The notes beneath the pieces are model-generated. The model saw nothing but the letters and a program-made list of their open reading frames with translations. It was not told where the DNA came from and did not search any database. Positions 1 through 11,104 of a DNA stretch of 64,000 nt are shown here, one piece after another. Numbering within the stretch: the stretch's first letter is position 1; each line of letters starts with the position of its first letter. This stretch comes from Cranoglanis bouderius (taxonomy: Eukaryota > Chordata > Actinopteri > Siluriformes > Cranoglanididae): positions 3,233,684-3,297,683 of the forward strand of contig CM042562.1 of the NCBI GenBank assembly GCA_023630585.1. The letters are read 5' to 3'. The position numbers and the translations under genes are program-made.

Positions 1-930
1 GTAATAAACTGCCAAAAAAAGTAAAACAGCCTTATTTTAACATAAGACAGGGTACAAATTAAAGGCAAAAACACTATAAAATGTCTTAGTAAACTGTTGG
101 GCCACCACAAATTGCCACAACGGCTTCAGTAGGCATAGATTCTACACATCTCTGCATCTGTACTGAAGGGATGAGCACTATTCTTCTAAATGATATTCCC
201 TCAATTGCTGTTTTAATGATGGTGGTGGAGAGCACTGTCCAACACATAAGTCCACAAACTCCTCAATGAGTTGAGTTGTGGCGACTGTCAAGGCCATAAC
301 ATATGACTTACATCACTTTTACACAAACACCCCTCAGTGAGCCCTCGCACCCTGTGTATTGACATCCTGGAAAAGACCACTCCCGTCAGGATAGAAATGT
401 TTCATCATCGGATAAAGATGATCAGTCAGAATAACTTTGATATGTATCAATATGTCCCTTCTAAAGGAACAAGTGAACCCAAACCATGCTAGCAAAATTT
501 CCTCCACAGTATAACAGTGTCACTAGACCCTGTCACTGTATTCAGGACTGGACCATTCTCTTGGTGTATTCCATACATGGACTCGCTCACTTATTGAAAA
601 TATAACAAAAGATGACTTACCTGATCTTCTCACTTCTCCCACATCTCTGTAGACCAATGCTTGTGGTTTTTGCACCACTAAACTCTCAAATATGCATTTG
701 TCTTTCTAATGAAAGACTTATGCACTGCAGCTCTACTATATCTCTCTCCAGGTAGTTGTGGATGGCCTGTTCTTGCTGAAAGTGAGAACTCATTCTGCAT
801 TGACATTCTCGGTCACCTTAAGAACAGCTGCTTTCCCGGTTTTCTTTACATCTTTCAATGTGTACTTTCCAACCCTATGTATTGATATAGAAATAAATGC
901 TGTTTCCTTCTTCATTTATTAATCTTTAGA
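1..930. other. Gene-free flank
   Basis: AT-rich sequence without a credible reading frame. The wording of 60-600 (for example GATGGTGGTGGAGAGCACTG and GATAGAAATGTTTCATCATC) suggests an old interspersed repeat, but I cannot assign it to a family. Confidence 0.5.
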
Positions 931-934
931 AACC

Positions 935-1225
935 ACTTAATCCTCCTGGTGAAGCCAGAGCTAATCCCAGGAACACAGTTGGAGGGGTGGGGGTTGGGGG
1001 TGAGGTGGGAATACACCCTGGATGGGACATCAGCCCATTACACCAGGCACCATACACACACACACACATCCACACACTCATTTGCACGTATGGAAAAATT
1101 AGGTTAGCCAATCCACTTACATGCATGTTTTTTGGGAGATGGGAGGAAACATGATAATGTGTAAGAAATCCACACAGACACTGGAAGAAAGGTGGCAATG
1201 CAACCTGCTGCACCATCCTGCCAAA
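935..1225 (-). repeat. SINE-like dispersed repeat, reverse copy
   Basis: Reverse-strand relative of the copy at 38518-38790. Shared blocks are CCAGAGCTAATCCCAGGAAC, AATACACCCTGGATGGGACA and CATGCATGTTTTTTGGGAG. It has a small (CA)n expansion at 1052-1068. An antisense 136-codon frame across it is a repeat translation, not a gene. Confidence 0.55.
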
Positions 1226-1339
1226 TGTAGATATCACTTTAATCACTGTTCCTATTGAAACACAGCATCTTTCTCCTTGCCGTCTCCAATATCGATTGAG
1301 TAGAATAGGCCAGCTCAACATATTTATACATGCCAAAGA

Positions 1340-3040
1340 TCATTGTAGGATGTTAATTGCTTAACTAGAACATGCCAGGAAGCATCTGCACTCATTATGT
1401 TTTCCCACTGATTTATTAAAGTTTTCTTAATTCAGATTTATCACCCGACTGTATATTTAAAAATAGTATATACTAACTCAGAAGTGTTAACCTGAACTGC
1501 GGTGTGTTAAGGTGAACTGCCTCACACCACCAACCCCCCACCTAAGAGATCTGGGGGCAGGACTTTGGTCTGTGTTGCAGCGTTTTGGCTACCTGTAGTT
1601 GTGCTCCCAAAATGCCCTACTTGGAATAACGTAGCCTGTTTTCTCAGCTGGTTCAGGGGAAAGAGGATGTGTTCAGGGTCTCATTAATCACAGCCACTTC
1701 GGAAGAGATAAACAGCCAGGACCCAGCAGGGGTGCTGACACTCTGGCCTGGCCTGAGGGTACAAGGGGAGATGGGGGGGGCAGGATCTCTTCTCACTACC
1801 ACGAGAATGTCGAAACACTTGCTAAACAACCATGCTAAACTATAATCTCATGTTAATAGTCCTAGATAACACAATAGCTTGTCATTTGAACCTTGTAGGA
1901 TTGTGACTTACAAAACCTTTTCAAACAAAAAGAAATATATGGGAAGTTATTAATCATGATCACTATTCATAATGTATTGTCATTGCTTTAGGGTATTTAC
2001 CTTAGTTATTTGCTATCATTCTGATTGCAAATAACACTTAGAGATTATGACATTTTTAAGATTAAAAAAAGAGGAACACTTAAAAAGGTTAGTGTGGGTA
2101 TTTTTAATAATCATGGATAGATCTCTGGTTACTTTGGAAAAAGCTTGAACACTTCTAAAAGGTGACTTAAAATGCTCTAACTGTGGGACCACCTTAAACG
2201 TAAAAGGATTAAGCATTATTCAAATATGTAATGATATTAATTTATTGGAGCCATTCAATTCACGTGACCATGCAACTGGATTTATAACTACTATAATACC
2301 TAAATATGAACTAGAATAGCTACAGTAATATCAATATATATTATTCGACATCATCCAATCTTTATATTATTTTAATAAAGTTGTGGAACTCTGGTTGTAT
2401 GGCAGAGATCCAACTTGAGAACCATGACTCACATTTAATGTGAAATGAAATGCTACTTTATACTGTAGCAATGAAAACACAACACATTCAGGGGGCGAGG
2501 GATTGCAGTTTTGCACTAATCACAAGCACAACAGGTTTATGGAGAAGCTTCACCTGTGACAACAAACAAACCAGAAAAACACAGCAACACTCCCAAGCCT
2601 TCTGCTGCCTGTGAAGTGTTCCGCACCAGAATATGAAAAACAAAATGCTGTTGAAATCCTGCTGCCTGCTCCAAAAAGAAAGCTCCTGTTATTACCTGCT
2701 GGCCTTCGATACGTCACACTAAGCCCATGTGTTTCACTCCAGCCAAACTTTCACTCATCTTTCTGGCCCGTATTTCACCCAAGACAAGCCGTGGAGGAGG
2801 CAGAGAAGAAGAGGAAGGAAGGGAAAAGGCAGACAGCCTGGAGAGAAAAGAAAAAGTGAAGAGAAAGGGGGGGGGGGGGGGGGAAATGAGGGGTGAGGAG
2901 GAGGAGATGAAGAGGATTGTGTGTGGTGGAGCAGACGATAAAAATATTCGGGTGAAAGAGAGATTCTTTGATTGTTTACTTTATATCTTGGAAAATATGA
3001 AAGATATAATTTGTCTCTGTTTAAGAAGATTTACTGATAT
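1340..3040. other. Gene-free flank
   Basis: No conserved protein domain in any frame. A moderately GC-rich island at 1500-1790 with a run of eight G stands out from the AT-rich surroundings. Purine-rich tract at 2795-2960. Confidence 0.55.
2868..2882. repeat. Poly-G run within purine-rich tract
   Basis: An uninterrupted G run inside a purine-rich stretch (about 2795-2960), with potential for G-rich secondary structure. Confidence 0.8.
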
Positions 3041-3045
3041 GTTTA

Positions 3046-3048
<3 letters not shown>

Positions 3049-3106
<58 letters not shown>

Positions 3107-3139
3107 GTGTGTATGTGTGTGTGTGCATGTGTGTGTACA
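3049..3139. repeat. (GT)n microsatellite
   Basis: About 90 bp of GT with a few interruptions (GC, AT) near its right part. Reading frames of Cys/Val or Thr/His runs here are artefacts. Confidence 0.97.
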
Positions 3140-3445
3140 TTCACACCATACGGAGGTGTAATTGGCTCTGATAGATTTGGAAAGGATGAAGTATTTCCAG
3201 TCTTTCTGGATTTCACCACTCACGCTTATAAAATAGTTCTAAATCCCACTAAATCCCATGACGTGGGAGTGTCTAATTACACAAACTCCTACTCTATCCA
3301 CACAATTTGGCTTGAATATATTTATATTACAAATATGTTAAAGCCATACTACAGAGTATTTTTTCATCACAGTTAACAATAGCACAAACAAGATAAAATT
3401 ATTATTTGTGTTGTTGTTATTACTACTATTAAAAACAACAACAAC

Positions 3446-3447
<2 letters not shown>

Positions 3448-3478
<31 letters not shown>

Positions 3479-3479
3479 G
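3448..3479. repeat. (ATC)n microsatellite
   Basis: About ten copies of the trinucleotide ATC/CAT. Confidence 0.9.
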
Positions 3480-4083
3480 AATTGTCATACTCATAATCAT
3501 AATTTAAAAAAAAATAAAAACAGTACAACAGTAACCCAGGCTAGTTTGATTTCTGTACATATGGTGTTGTTATTTCAGTAATAAACAGTAATTACCAACG
3601 TGATTCCTCTTCAATGTAAAGCTCAACAGTTAGATCAGTGTGATCTGAGAGCTTTTCTGCCATCTAGTGGAACCGCCTCTTAACCAAAAACTTTAACCTG
3701 AACACACTCATTGTCAGGTAATTATAACCAGTAAAACCATAAACAACATTACTATCGCTCTTGTCATATAGATATATACTTCAGTACTAATAACTAATAA
3801 CACTTGATTAATTGAATCTCTCTGATTTACTGTGGGCTTTCTGCATCATAGATCAACAAAATAAAAGCTGTGCAGTTCTTGGTTACACAGAGCCAGTAGT
3901 GCTATGTTCAGAAATTATCTCAGCATATCATAACATGTAGCAGAACTAAAAAAAATAAAATAAAATAAAAAATAAAATAAATAAATAAAATAAAATAATA
4001 ATAATAATCCATTGGAATGTGAATTTTCTGTATGTAAATTTACCCCGGTTCTGACCACTTGGTGGCGTCTGATACCACTAAAT

Positions 4084-4263
4084 CAGTGGTCACCAACCCT
4101 CTTCTATGAGATCTACCTTCCTGCAGGTTTCATCTCCAACCAAAATCTAGCACACCTGTTTTGGTTGATCGTGAACTTCTTAATGCAATGATTAGATGGT
4201 CAGGTGGACACGGTTATGGTTGGAGCTAAGGTGGATCTCCAGGAACAGGGTTGGTGATCACTG
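4084..4263. mobile_element. hAT-like MITE with 8-bp target duplication
   Basis: A 180-bp near-palindromic element. The left end CAGTGGTCACCAACCCT is matched in reverse by AGGGTTGGTGATCACTG at the right, and the similarity extends inward over most of both arms. It is flanked by CACTAAAT (4076-4083) and CACTAAAG (4264-4271), a 7-of-8 match to an 8-bp target-site duplication as made by hAT elements. No coding capacity. Confidence 0.7.
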
Positions 4264-4271
4264 CACTAAAG

Positions 4272-4979
4272 ACTCTAATACTAAGCTTGGAAGAATTCTC
4301 AAGAATCAATAGGTTTAATTACCACGATTTTAATCACATTTATGCCTACCTTAAACTGGACGTGCTAGTCTATGCATCAGTAAATCCAGATAAATTTGAT
4401 ATTCCCTTGATGCCTGTCACACTAAAACCACATGCATTATATCTGCCTGGAAAACTAGAGAGAATAGAAGTCAGAGATTTTTTGAAAGCCTGCCTCAAAC
4501 AAACTTTGACTGACATCCATAACACACATAAATACTGTCTGATGACCTATGTGCAGAACTATGATGATCCCCTATATAACTGTGTTCACGCTACTGTTGA
4601 CCTAATGATACTTGTCCTTTACTGCTGTGTGTGTTAAAAGGATATTGTTGACTTTCCCCAATGCATGGACATATTGTGTGGCTATAGGTAACTAGAGATC
4701 TTCCCACCTCATAGATTGCCCAGAGCTGAATGAGATGCGATGGGTTGGTGTAAAGGTGATACACTCCACTATTCTGATCAAGGGTCACTGGATACAGTGA
4801 CTGAGATTCACCTTGGCACCGTGTCCTGGAGTATGATACTGCAAAACAGGAGCCACCTGACACCCAGGGTTTTATGTGGAACGAATACAATTCACTTGAG
4901 CTTTACCATGTTTCATCACATGATGCAGTCAGTTGTTAAATATCTGACAATTCCTGTACATACCAGCTTTCATAGCAAG
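4272..4979. other. Unassigned stretch before the RTE element
   Basis: Holds a 128-codon plus-strand frame (4251-4637) with no recognised domain, beginning inside the neighbouring MITE. No splice context or homology is apparent, so it is treated as chance. Confidence 0.5.
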
Positions 4980-7075
4980 GGATGAGGAAGTGATGGGCAG
5001 GTTTGGTCTTCAGGTAAGGAACCCAGAAGGACAGAGGTTGGTAGACTTTGCTAAAAGTATGGAGATGGCTGTGGTGAACACGTACTTTCAGAAGAGGCAG
5101 GAACACAGGGTGACATATAAGAGTGGTGGCAGGAGCACACATGTGGACTATCTTATGTAAACACTGTAATCTGATGGAGATTAGCGATTGCAAAGTAGTG
5201 GTAGGAGAGAGTGTAGCTAGACAGCATAGGATGGTTGTGTGTAAGATGACTCTGGTGGTGAGGAAGATGAAGAGAGCAAAGGCAGAGCAGAAGACAAAGT
5301 GGTGGAAGTTGGAAAAGGAAGAGTGCTGTGCGGTTTTCAGGGAGGAGTAAGGAAGGTGAGAGGGATTTGTATCGGTTGGCGAGGCAGAGGGATAGAGATG
5401 GTAAGGATGTGCAGCAGGTTAGAGTGATTAAAGATAGAGATGGAAATGTGTTGACACGTGACAGGAGGGTGAGGGAAAGATGGAAGGAGTACTTTGAGGA
5501 ACTGATGAATGAGGAAAATGACAGAGAGAAGAGTAGTAGAGGCAAATATTTTTGAGCAGGAGGTAGAAAGGATTAGCAAGGGTGAAGTTAGGAGAGCTTT
5601 GAAGACGATGAAGAGAGGAAAGGCGGTTGGTCCTGATGACATACCAGTGGAGGTATGGAAGTGTCTAGGAGAGATGGCAGTAGAGTTTTTAACTAGGTTG
5701 TTCAACGAGGTCTTAGAGAGTGAGAGGATGCCTGAGGAATGGAGGAGAAGTGTTTTGGTGCCGATTTTTAAGAACAAGGGAGATGTGCAGAGTTGTGGAA
5801 ACTACAGAGGTATTAAGCTGATGAGCCATACAATGAAGTTGTGGGAAAGAGTAGTGGAAGCAAGGCTAAGGGGAGAAGTGAGCATTTGTGAGCAGCAGTA
5901 TGGTTTCATGCCAAGAAGGAGCACTACAGGTGCAATATTTGCTTTGAGAATGTTGATGGAGAAGTACAGAGAGGGTCAGAAAGAGCTGCATTGTGTCTTT
6001 GTAGATTTAGAGAAAGCGTATGACAGGGTGCCAATAGAGGAGCTGTGGTATTGTATGAGGAGGTCTGGAGGGGCAGAGAAGTATGTTAGAGTGGTGCAGG
6101 ATATGTATGAGAGCAGTAGGACAGTGGTAAGGTGTGCGGTAGGTGTGACAGAGGAGTTCACGGTGAAGGTGGGACTGCATCAAGGATCGGCTCTGAGCCC
6201 CTTCTTGTTTGCGGTGGTGATGGACAGGCTGACAGATGAGGTCAGACAGGAATCTCCATGGACTATGATGTTTGCGGATGACATTGTGATCTGTAGTGAG
6301 AGCAGGGAGCAGGTGGAGGAAACTCTAGAGAGGTGGAGGTTTGCTCTGGAGAGAAGAGGAATGAAGGTTAGTTGCAGCAAGACAGAATACATGTGTGTGA
6401 ATGAGAGGGATCCAAGTGGAACAGTGAGGTTACAGGGAGAAGAGATAAAGAAGGTACAGGATTTTAAGTACTTAGGGTCAACAGTCCAGAGCAACGGGGA
6501 GTGTGGAAAAGAGGTGAAGAAGCGTGTGCAGGCAGGTTGGAATGGGTGGAGAAAAGTGTCAGGTCTGTTGTGTGATAAAAGAGTACCAGCAAGAATGAAA
6601 GGAAAGGTGTACAGGACAGTAGTGAGACCAGCGATGTTGTATGGTTTGGAGACAGCTGCACTGAGGAAAAGACAGGAGGAAGAGTTAGAGGTAGCAGAGC
6701 TGAAGATGTTGAGGTTCTCTTTGGGAGTGACGAGGATGGATAGGATCAGGAATGAGTACATCAGGGGGACAGCACATGTGAGATGTTTTGGAGACAAAGT
6801 TAGAGAGGCCAGGTTGAGATGGTTTGGACATGTTCAGAGGAGGGAGAGTGAATATATCGGTAAAAGGATGCTGAGGTTAGAGCTGCCAGGCAGGAGGCCG
6901 AGAGGAAGACCAAAGAGGAGGTTTATGGATGTAGTGAAGGAGGACATGAAGGTAGTCGGTCTGAGAGAAGAGGATGCAGGGGATAGGGCTAGATGGAGGC
7001 AGATGATTCGCTGTGGCGACCCCAGAAGGGAACAGCCGAAAGGAAAAGAAGAAGAAGATAAACTATAAAGCTATA
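4980..7075 (+). mobile_element. RTE-type non-LTR retrotransposon, 5'-truncated
   Basis: The part from 4981 encodes the end of an APE-like endonuclease (VTYKSGGRSTHVDYL), followed by the linker and a reverse transcriptase. The endonuclease and linker pass through three frame changes (near 5157, 5340 and 5520). A 519-codon open frame then follows to 7068 with RT motifs (KAVGPDDIPVE, NYRGI, FVDLEKAYDRVP, LHQGSALSP, FADD at 6271) and the typical C-terminal WFGHVQRR, GRPKRRF and IRCGDPRR. The catalytic box is FADD rather than YADD. The 3' end has GAAGAAGAAGAT. No clear target-site duplication was seen. It is not a host gene and not able to move as it stands. Confidence 0.85.
5509..7068 (+). pseudogene. 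Reverse transcriptase reading frame of the RTE element
   Basis: 519 open codons covering the complete finger/palm/thumb region and the C-terminal extension of an RTE-clade polyprotein. The ATG used (5509) is an internal methionine; the natural protein would begin upstream in the endonuclease, which is out of frame here. The long open stretch suggests a relatively recent insertion. Confidence 0.8.
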
Positions 7076-8222
7076 TAATAAAAAGTGTGTACAAACAAAA
7101 TACAACTTTAATAAAATTATAATTATATAAAAGTAATGTAAAAGTACCATACCAGTAAAAAGCAAAGCTAGTTAAATACTAAAGTGAATTTTTTAAATTT
7201 ATTATTTTTTTAATCAGTGCTAAATATAGCCTAACAAATATTCAAGGCTTTCACTGGATGATCTTACAACACAATTTGGAAAACAAAATTTTATTACCAT
7301 TAGGAAATTTGTAAACTAGTAATAACATTGTAGAATCGATTCTAAAAGGAAACAGGAAGCCAATGGATTGATCTGAAAACAGGTTTAATATGATCTTGTT
7401 TTTTTTTAGTATGTTTTAATATGTTTGCTGGTGCATTTTGCAAGTTGTAACTTGTTTGTGGAAGTTGTCAGAATTCCTGTAAGCAATGCATTACAATAGT
7501 CAAGGTAAGATAAAAACAATGACAGTTGTAACCCGATAGCATGGGGAAAATAATATGTTCAGGTTAGGCTGCTCTATCAAAAAACAAAACACACATTACA
7601 GACTTTTCTTAAATAACTATTTAAGAATCACACTGAACAAGCCATTGTATAAACTCAAGCAATCCCTATAGTAGATAATAGAAACAAACAAGCTAGATGT
7701 TGCTCAGATGGGTTAAAGCAGATGAACATAACAGGTGTCATCATTCTATGACTGATGTGTTATGGCTAAATGTGGAAGACTATATAATGGACGCTATAAT
7801 TCAAACTCATCAGCACCTCAGAGAGATCAAAGATGAAAGACACATGCTATGATCCTTCATTTATCCAAGGATGAATTCACCCAGTCTACACCAGAGCCAC
7901 ATGGGCATGATTGATGGAAGAGGAAAAGTTGGCCCTATCGTTCTGTAGATTGTTCAAGAACTTCACCAAGAGCATCATAGACTAAACTAGTCACAGATTA
8001 CTGGCCATCATTTCCTCTTTGGTGTAAACCCATTTTCTGGGTCACTGAACCCTGCTAATGAATTGGGCTATTCAGAGCTCCCCTCAAACTGATTTGCAAT
8101 ATTTAGGTGAATCACTTGTGCCCCTAAGATGGTTGGGGATAGAGTGATTGGCAAGGTCAAGAAGACTCTGAAATTAGAGCCTGTGCAGAGTGAGAATCTG
8201 AGAGAAAGAAAGACTATAGGAC

Positions 8223-8223
<1 letters not shown>
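7076..8223. other. Gene-free flank
   Basis: AT-rich, with no domain-bearing frame and no clear transposon ends. Confidence 0.6.

Positions 8224-8314
<91 letters not shown>
8224..8314. repeat. (GA)n microsatellite, about 45 units
   Basis: Uninterrupted GA repeat of about 90 bp, long enough to be highly length-variable. Confidence 0.98.
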
Positions 8315-8318
<4 letters not shown>

Positions 8319-9805
8319 TTTCCACTCACCTGCTTGCTTTTTTGCCTCTGTTGATCTCAATTAGGGCAAAGAGGAAGGGAGGGATACATTGCTCTAATGT
8401 AACGAGATTCCCAGCTAATCAGTGACTTTCCTGCGTTATCTCAGCCATCAGGACACTGGGGAGGATGTGTAACTGAGACAAAGGCTGATGTCATGTTGTG
8501 ATAGATCAACTAGGGGCAGACCAGAAAGAGATGATGGCCGGATTTGGATATTATATGATTCTCCATGATGTTGGCCCATGACAATGTCACTTCTTAACAA
8601 AAGCAGCTTATATTGTAATGTAGATATAAAGAAAGAGGCATAAATCTATCTCTATAATCAGATCTGCATATTGAGTAGTGTGTTTGTTTGCTTTAGCATG
8701 AGGTTTCAGGTAGGTGACAAAACATGATAGAGCGTGCTCATCTAAGTTGAACCTGATGAGTCTCTGTTACTTACTCTGGGCTGAAGGTGTCCCTTACACT
8801 GGTCCACTGTGCAGGGTGAATGGAAAAATGATCTCATCCTACTGACTTCATCCAGTGACATTGGGCAGAAGTCTGACATCAGAGTGTACCTGCATTCAGT
8901 CCTGAGGTGGAGGACCATGTTTCTTTTAAATAATTTGTAATGGCATGAAAAGCAGAGTGGAAACAGAGAATGTTGCAATGAAAAGAAAATATTCAAAGCA
9001 TTCATTAGCATAAAAAGCACCTTTTTAAATGGTAAATGTAGCCTCATTTTATTTATGGTAGGTCAAATATTGGAGCAAACACAATGTTCAAATAAGCCCA
9101 ATGAATAAAGCCTTGTAGATGATAGACAGTGGTACTTCTGTTTCCAGGACTATTAGTTATTACTCTCCTACTTAAAGAAGTTTTGCTGTAAACAATTATA
9201 TATCTAGTTTAGTTAGGAAGCTGTCACCAGGCCCAGGACAAGTAGAGGCCAAGGAGGGTTTAGTAATCCGCTGACATGCAAAATAAACCTGTCTGAAATA
9301 CAGCTTTTTGCTCAAAATATGGTGGTCAAAAATGTAGATCAATCATCGTTTGCAACTATTTTGTAAAATGGCTTGGTCTGCTTCCCCATCCACTGAAACA
9401 TTTATGGCTAATTATAGACATTTTTTCATTGTGTAAAGGGGTATTAGTTATTTACATTCATCCTAATTTGCTAAGATGCCACACAAGTCAGGCACACAAA
9501 ATAAAAATAAAAGAGGAAGTAGAAGGGCTATTAAATAAATACTTAATATTGCATTAGAATGAGTTATAATTTGATGAAGTGTTACAGCTGTTTACTCAGG
9601 GGTTGCATATGTGCATATTTCCTTGGGGGGCATTTTTATGTGTCACAGCAGGTCTGCTTGGTTGTGTAGTCATTTGACTATAAAATCAAAAATGTAAATG
9701 CAGTCCTTATTTCTTCTGTTTTTGTATATATCTCATACTAAATAGTTTTAGATCTTCAAGCAAAATACAACATAAAACAATGGCAACATGAATAAACGCA
9801 CAATA
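8315..9805. other. Gene-free flank
   Basis: No supported gene. A 101-codon minus frame at 8742-9047 has no recognised domain. Confidence 0.6.
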
Positions 9806-11102
9806 CAGTTTTTATTTATTTATTTTTATTGAAGCAACAAAAAGTTATCCAACACCTATCACCCATGTGAAAAAGTAACTGCCCCCTTAAACTTAAAACC
9901 TGGTTGTGCAGCAATAACTGCAACCAAACACTTCCTATAACTGGAGATCAGTCTTTCACTTACTTCTAGGACTAGGACTTACTCCTATGCTTTGGATCAT
10001 TGTCTTGCTGCATAATCCAGTTGCACTTGAGTTTCAACTTATGGACTAAAGACTGGACATTCTCCTTTAGGATTTTCTGGTAGAGAGCAAAATTCATGTT
10101 TCCCTCAATTATTGTAAGTTGCCCAGGCCCTGAAGCAGCAAAGCATCCCCACACCATCACACTTCCACCACCATGCTTAACCATAGGTATGATGTTATTT
10201 TTGTGGAATTCTGTGACGCCAGATGTAACGGAACTCCGTCTTCCAAACAATTCCACTTTCGACTCATCAGTCAACAGAACATCCCACAGAACAGGATTGA
10301 GGATCATCAAGGTGTGTTTTGGCAAAATTTAGATGAGCCTTAATGTTCTTCTGGGTTATCAGTGGTTTTCACCTCGCCAGTCTTCCATGGATGCCATTTT
10401 TGCCCAGTGTCTTTCTGATAGTGGAGTCATGAACAGTGACATTTATTGATGCAAGAGAGGCATGTAGGTTCTTTGATGTTGTCCTTGGCTCTTTTGTGAC
10501 TTCCTGGATGAGTAGTTGCTGTGCTCTTTGAGGAATTTTGGAAGGTCTGCCACTTCTGGGAAGGTTCTCTACTGTGCCGAGTTTTTCCATTTGGGGATCA
10601 TGGCTCTCAGTGTGGTTCTTTGGAGTCCCAGAGCCTTTAAAATAGCTTTGTAACCCTTCCCAGACTCATGTACTTCAATCACACTCTTCCTCATAATTTC
10701 TGGAACTTCTTTCAATTTTGGCATAGTGTGTTACTGGGTAAGACCTTTTAACCAACTTCATGCTGTTGAAAAAGTTCTATTTAAGTGTTGATTTGATTGA
10801 ACAGGGTTTGCAGTAATCAGGCCTGGTTGTGTCTAGTCCAGCTGAACTCCATCATGAATGCAGTTTTATAGATTTGGGCAATTAGTAACTACAGGGGCAA
10901 ATACACATCACAGGCCCAGTTGGTATTGGACAACTTTTTTGCTTTTGCTTCAATAAATAACATTATTTTTTTTAAACTGTGTTTTGTGTTTGCTCAGGTT
11001 GTCTTTGTGTTATCTTAGATTTTGTTTTAATTTCTGAAAAAATTTAGTATGTGATATACACAAATAACAGAAGAAGTCAGCAAATACTTTTTCACAGCAC
11101 TG
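9806..11102 (-). mobile_element. Tc1-like DNA transposon, degraded
   Basis: Flanked by TA on both sides (9804-9805 and 11103-11104). The right end read inward is CAGTGCTGTGAAAAAGTATT, a classic Tc1 terminus. The left terminus is cut down to CAGT followed directly by inner repeat sequence, so about 170 bp of the left inverted repeat is missing. Inner arms still match (TATTGAAGCAA...AAAAGTT...TCCAA). The transposase runs on the minus strand. Confidence 0.8.
9972..10724 (-). pseudogene. Tc1-like transposase pseudogene
   Basis: Starts at ATG 10724 with MPKLKEVPEIMRKSVIEVHE (paired-like helix-turn-helix), shifts frame near 10590, continues with RSGRPSKIPQRAQQL, then after another break carries TDESKVELFG and QQDNDPKH, the first two aspartates of the DDE triad. 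The segment with the third catalytic residue is deleted: the frame ends right after NDPKH and the flanking bases resume near the usual C-terminus. Inactive. Confidence 0.8.
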
Positions 11103-11104
11103 TA

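Noticed and set aside
3049..3223. Reading frames of Cys-Val or Thr-His repeats over dinucleotide tracts (also near 13570-13801, 27780-28148, 45095-45364, 61413-61841)
   Set aside because: They are translations of (GT)n/(CA)n/(GA)n microsatellites and have no independent coding evidence.
4251..4637. 128-codon plus-strand frame as a small gene
   Set aside because: It begins inside a MITE, has no domain, no splice or promoter context, and its composition is like the surrounding non-coding DNA.
5509..7068. 519-codon frame as a host gene
   Set aside because: Motifs and C-terminus are those of an RTE-type reverse transcriptase; it is a mobile-element remnant.
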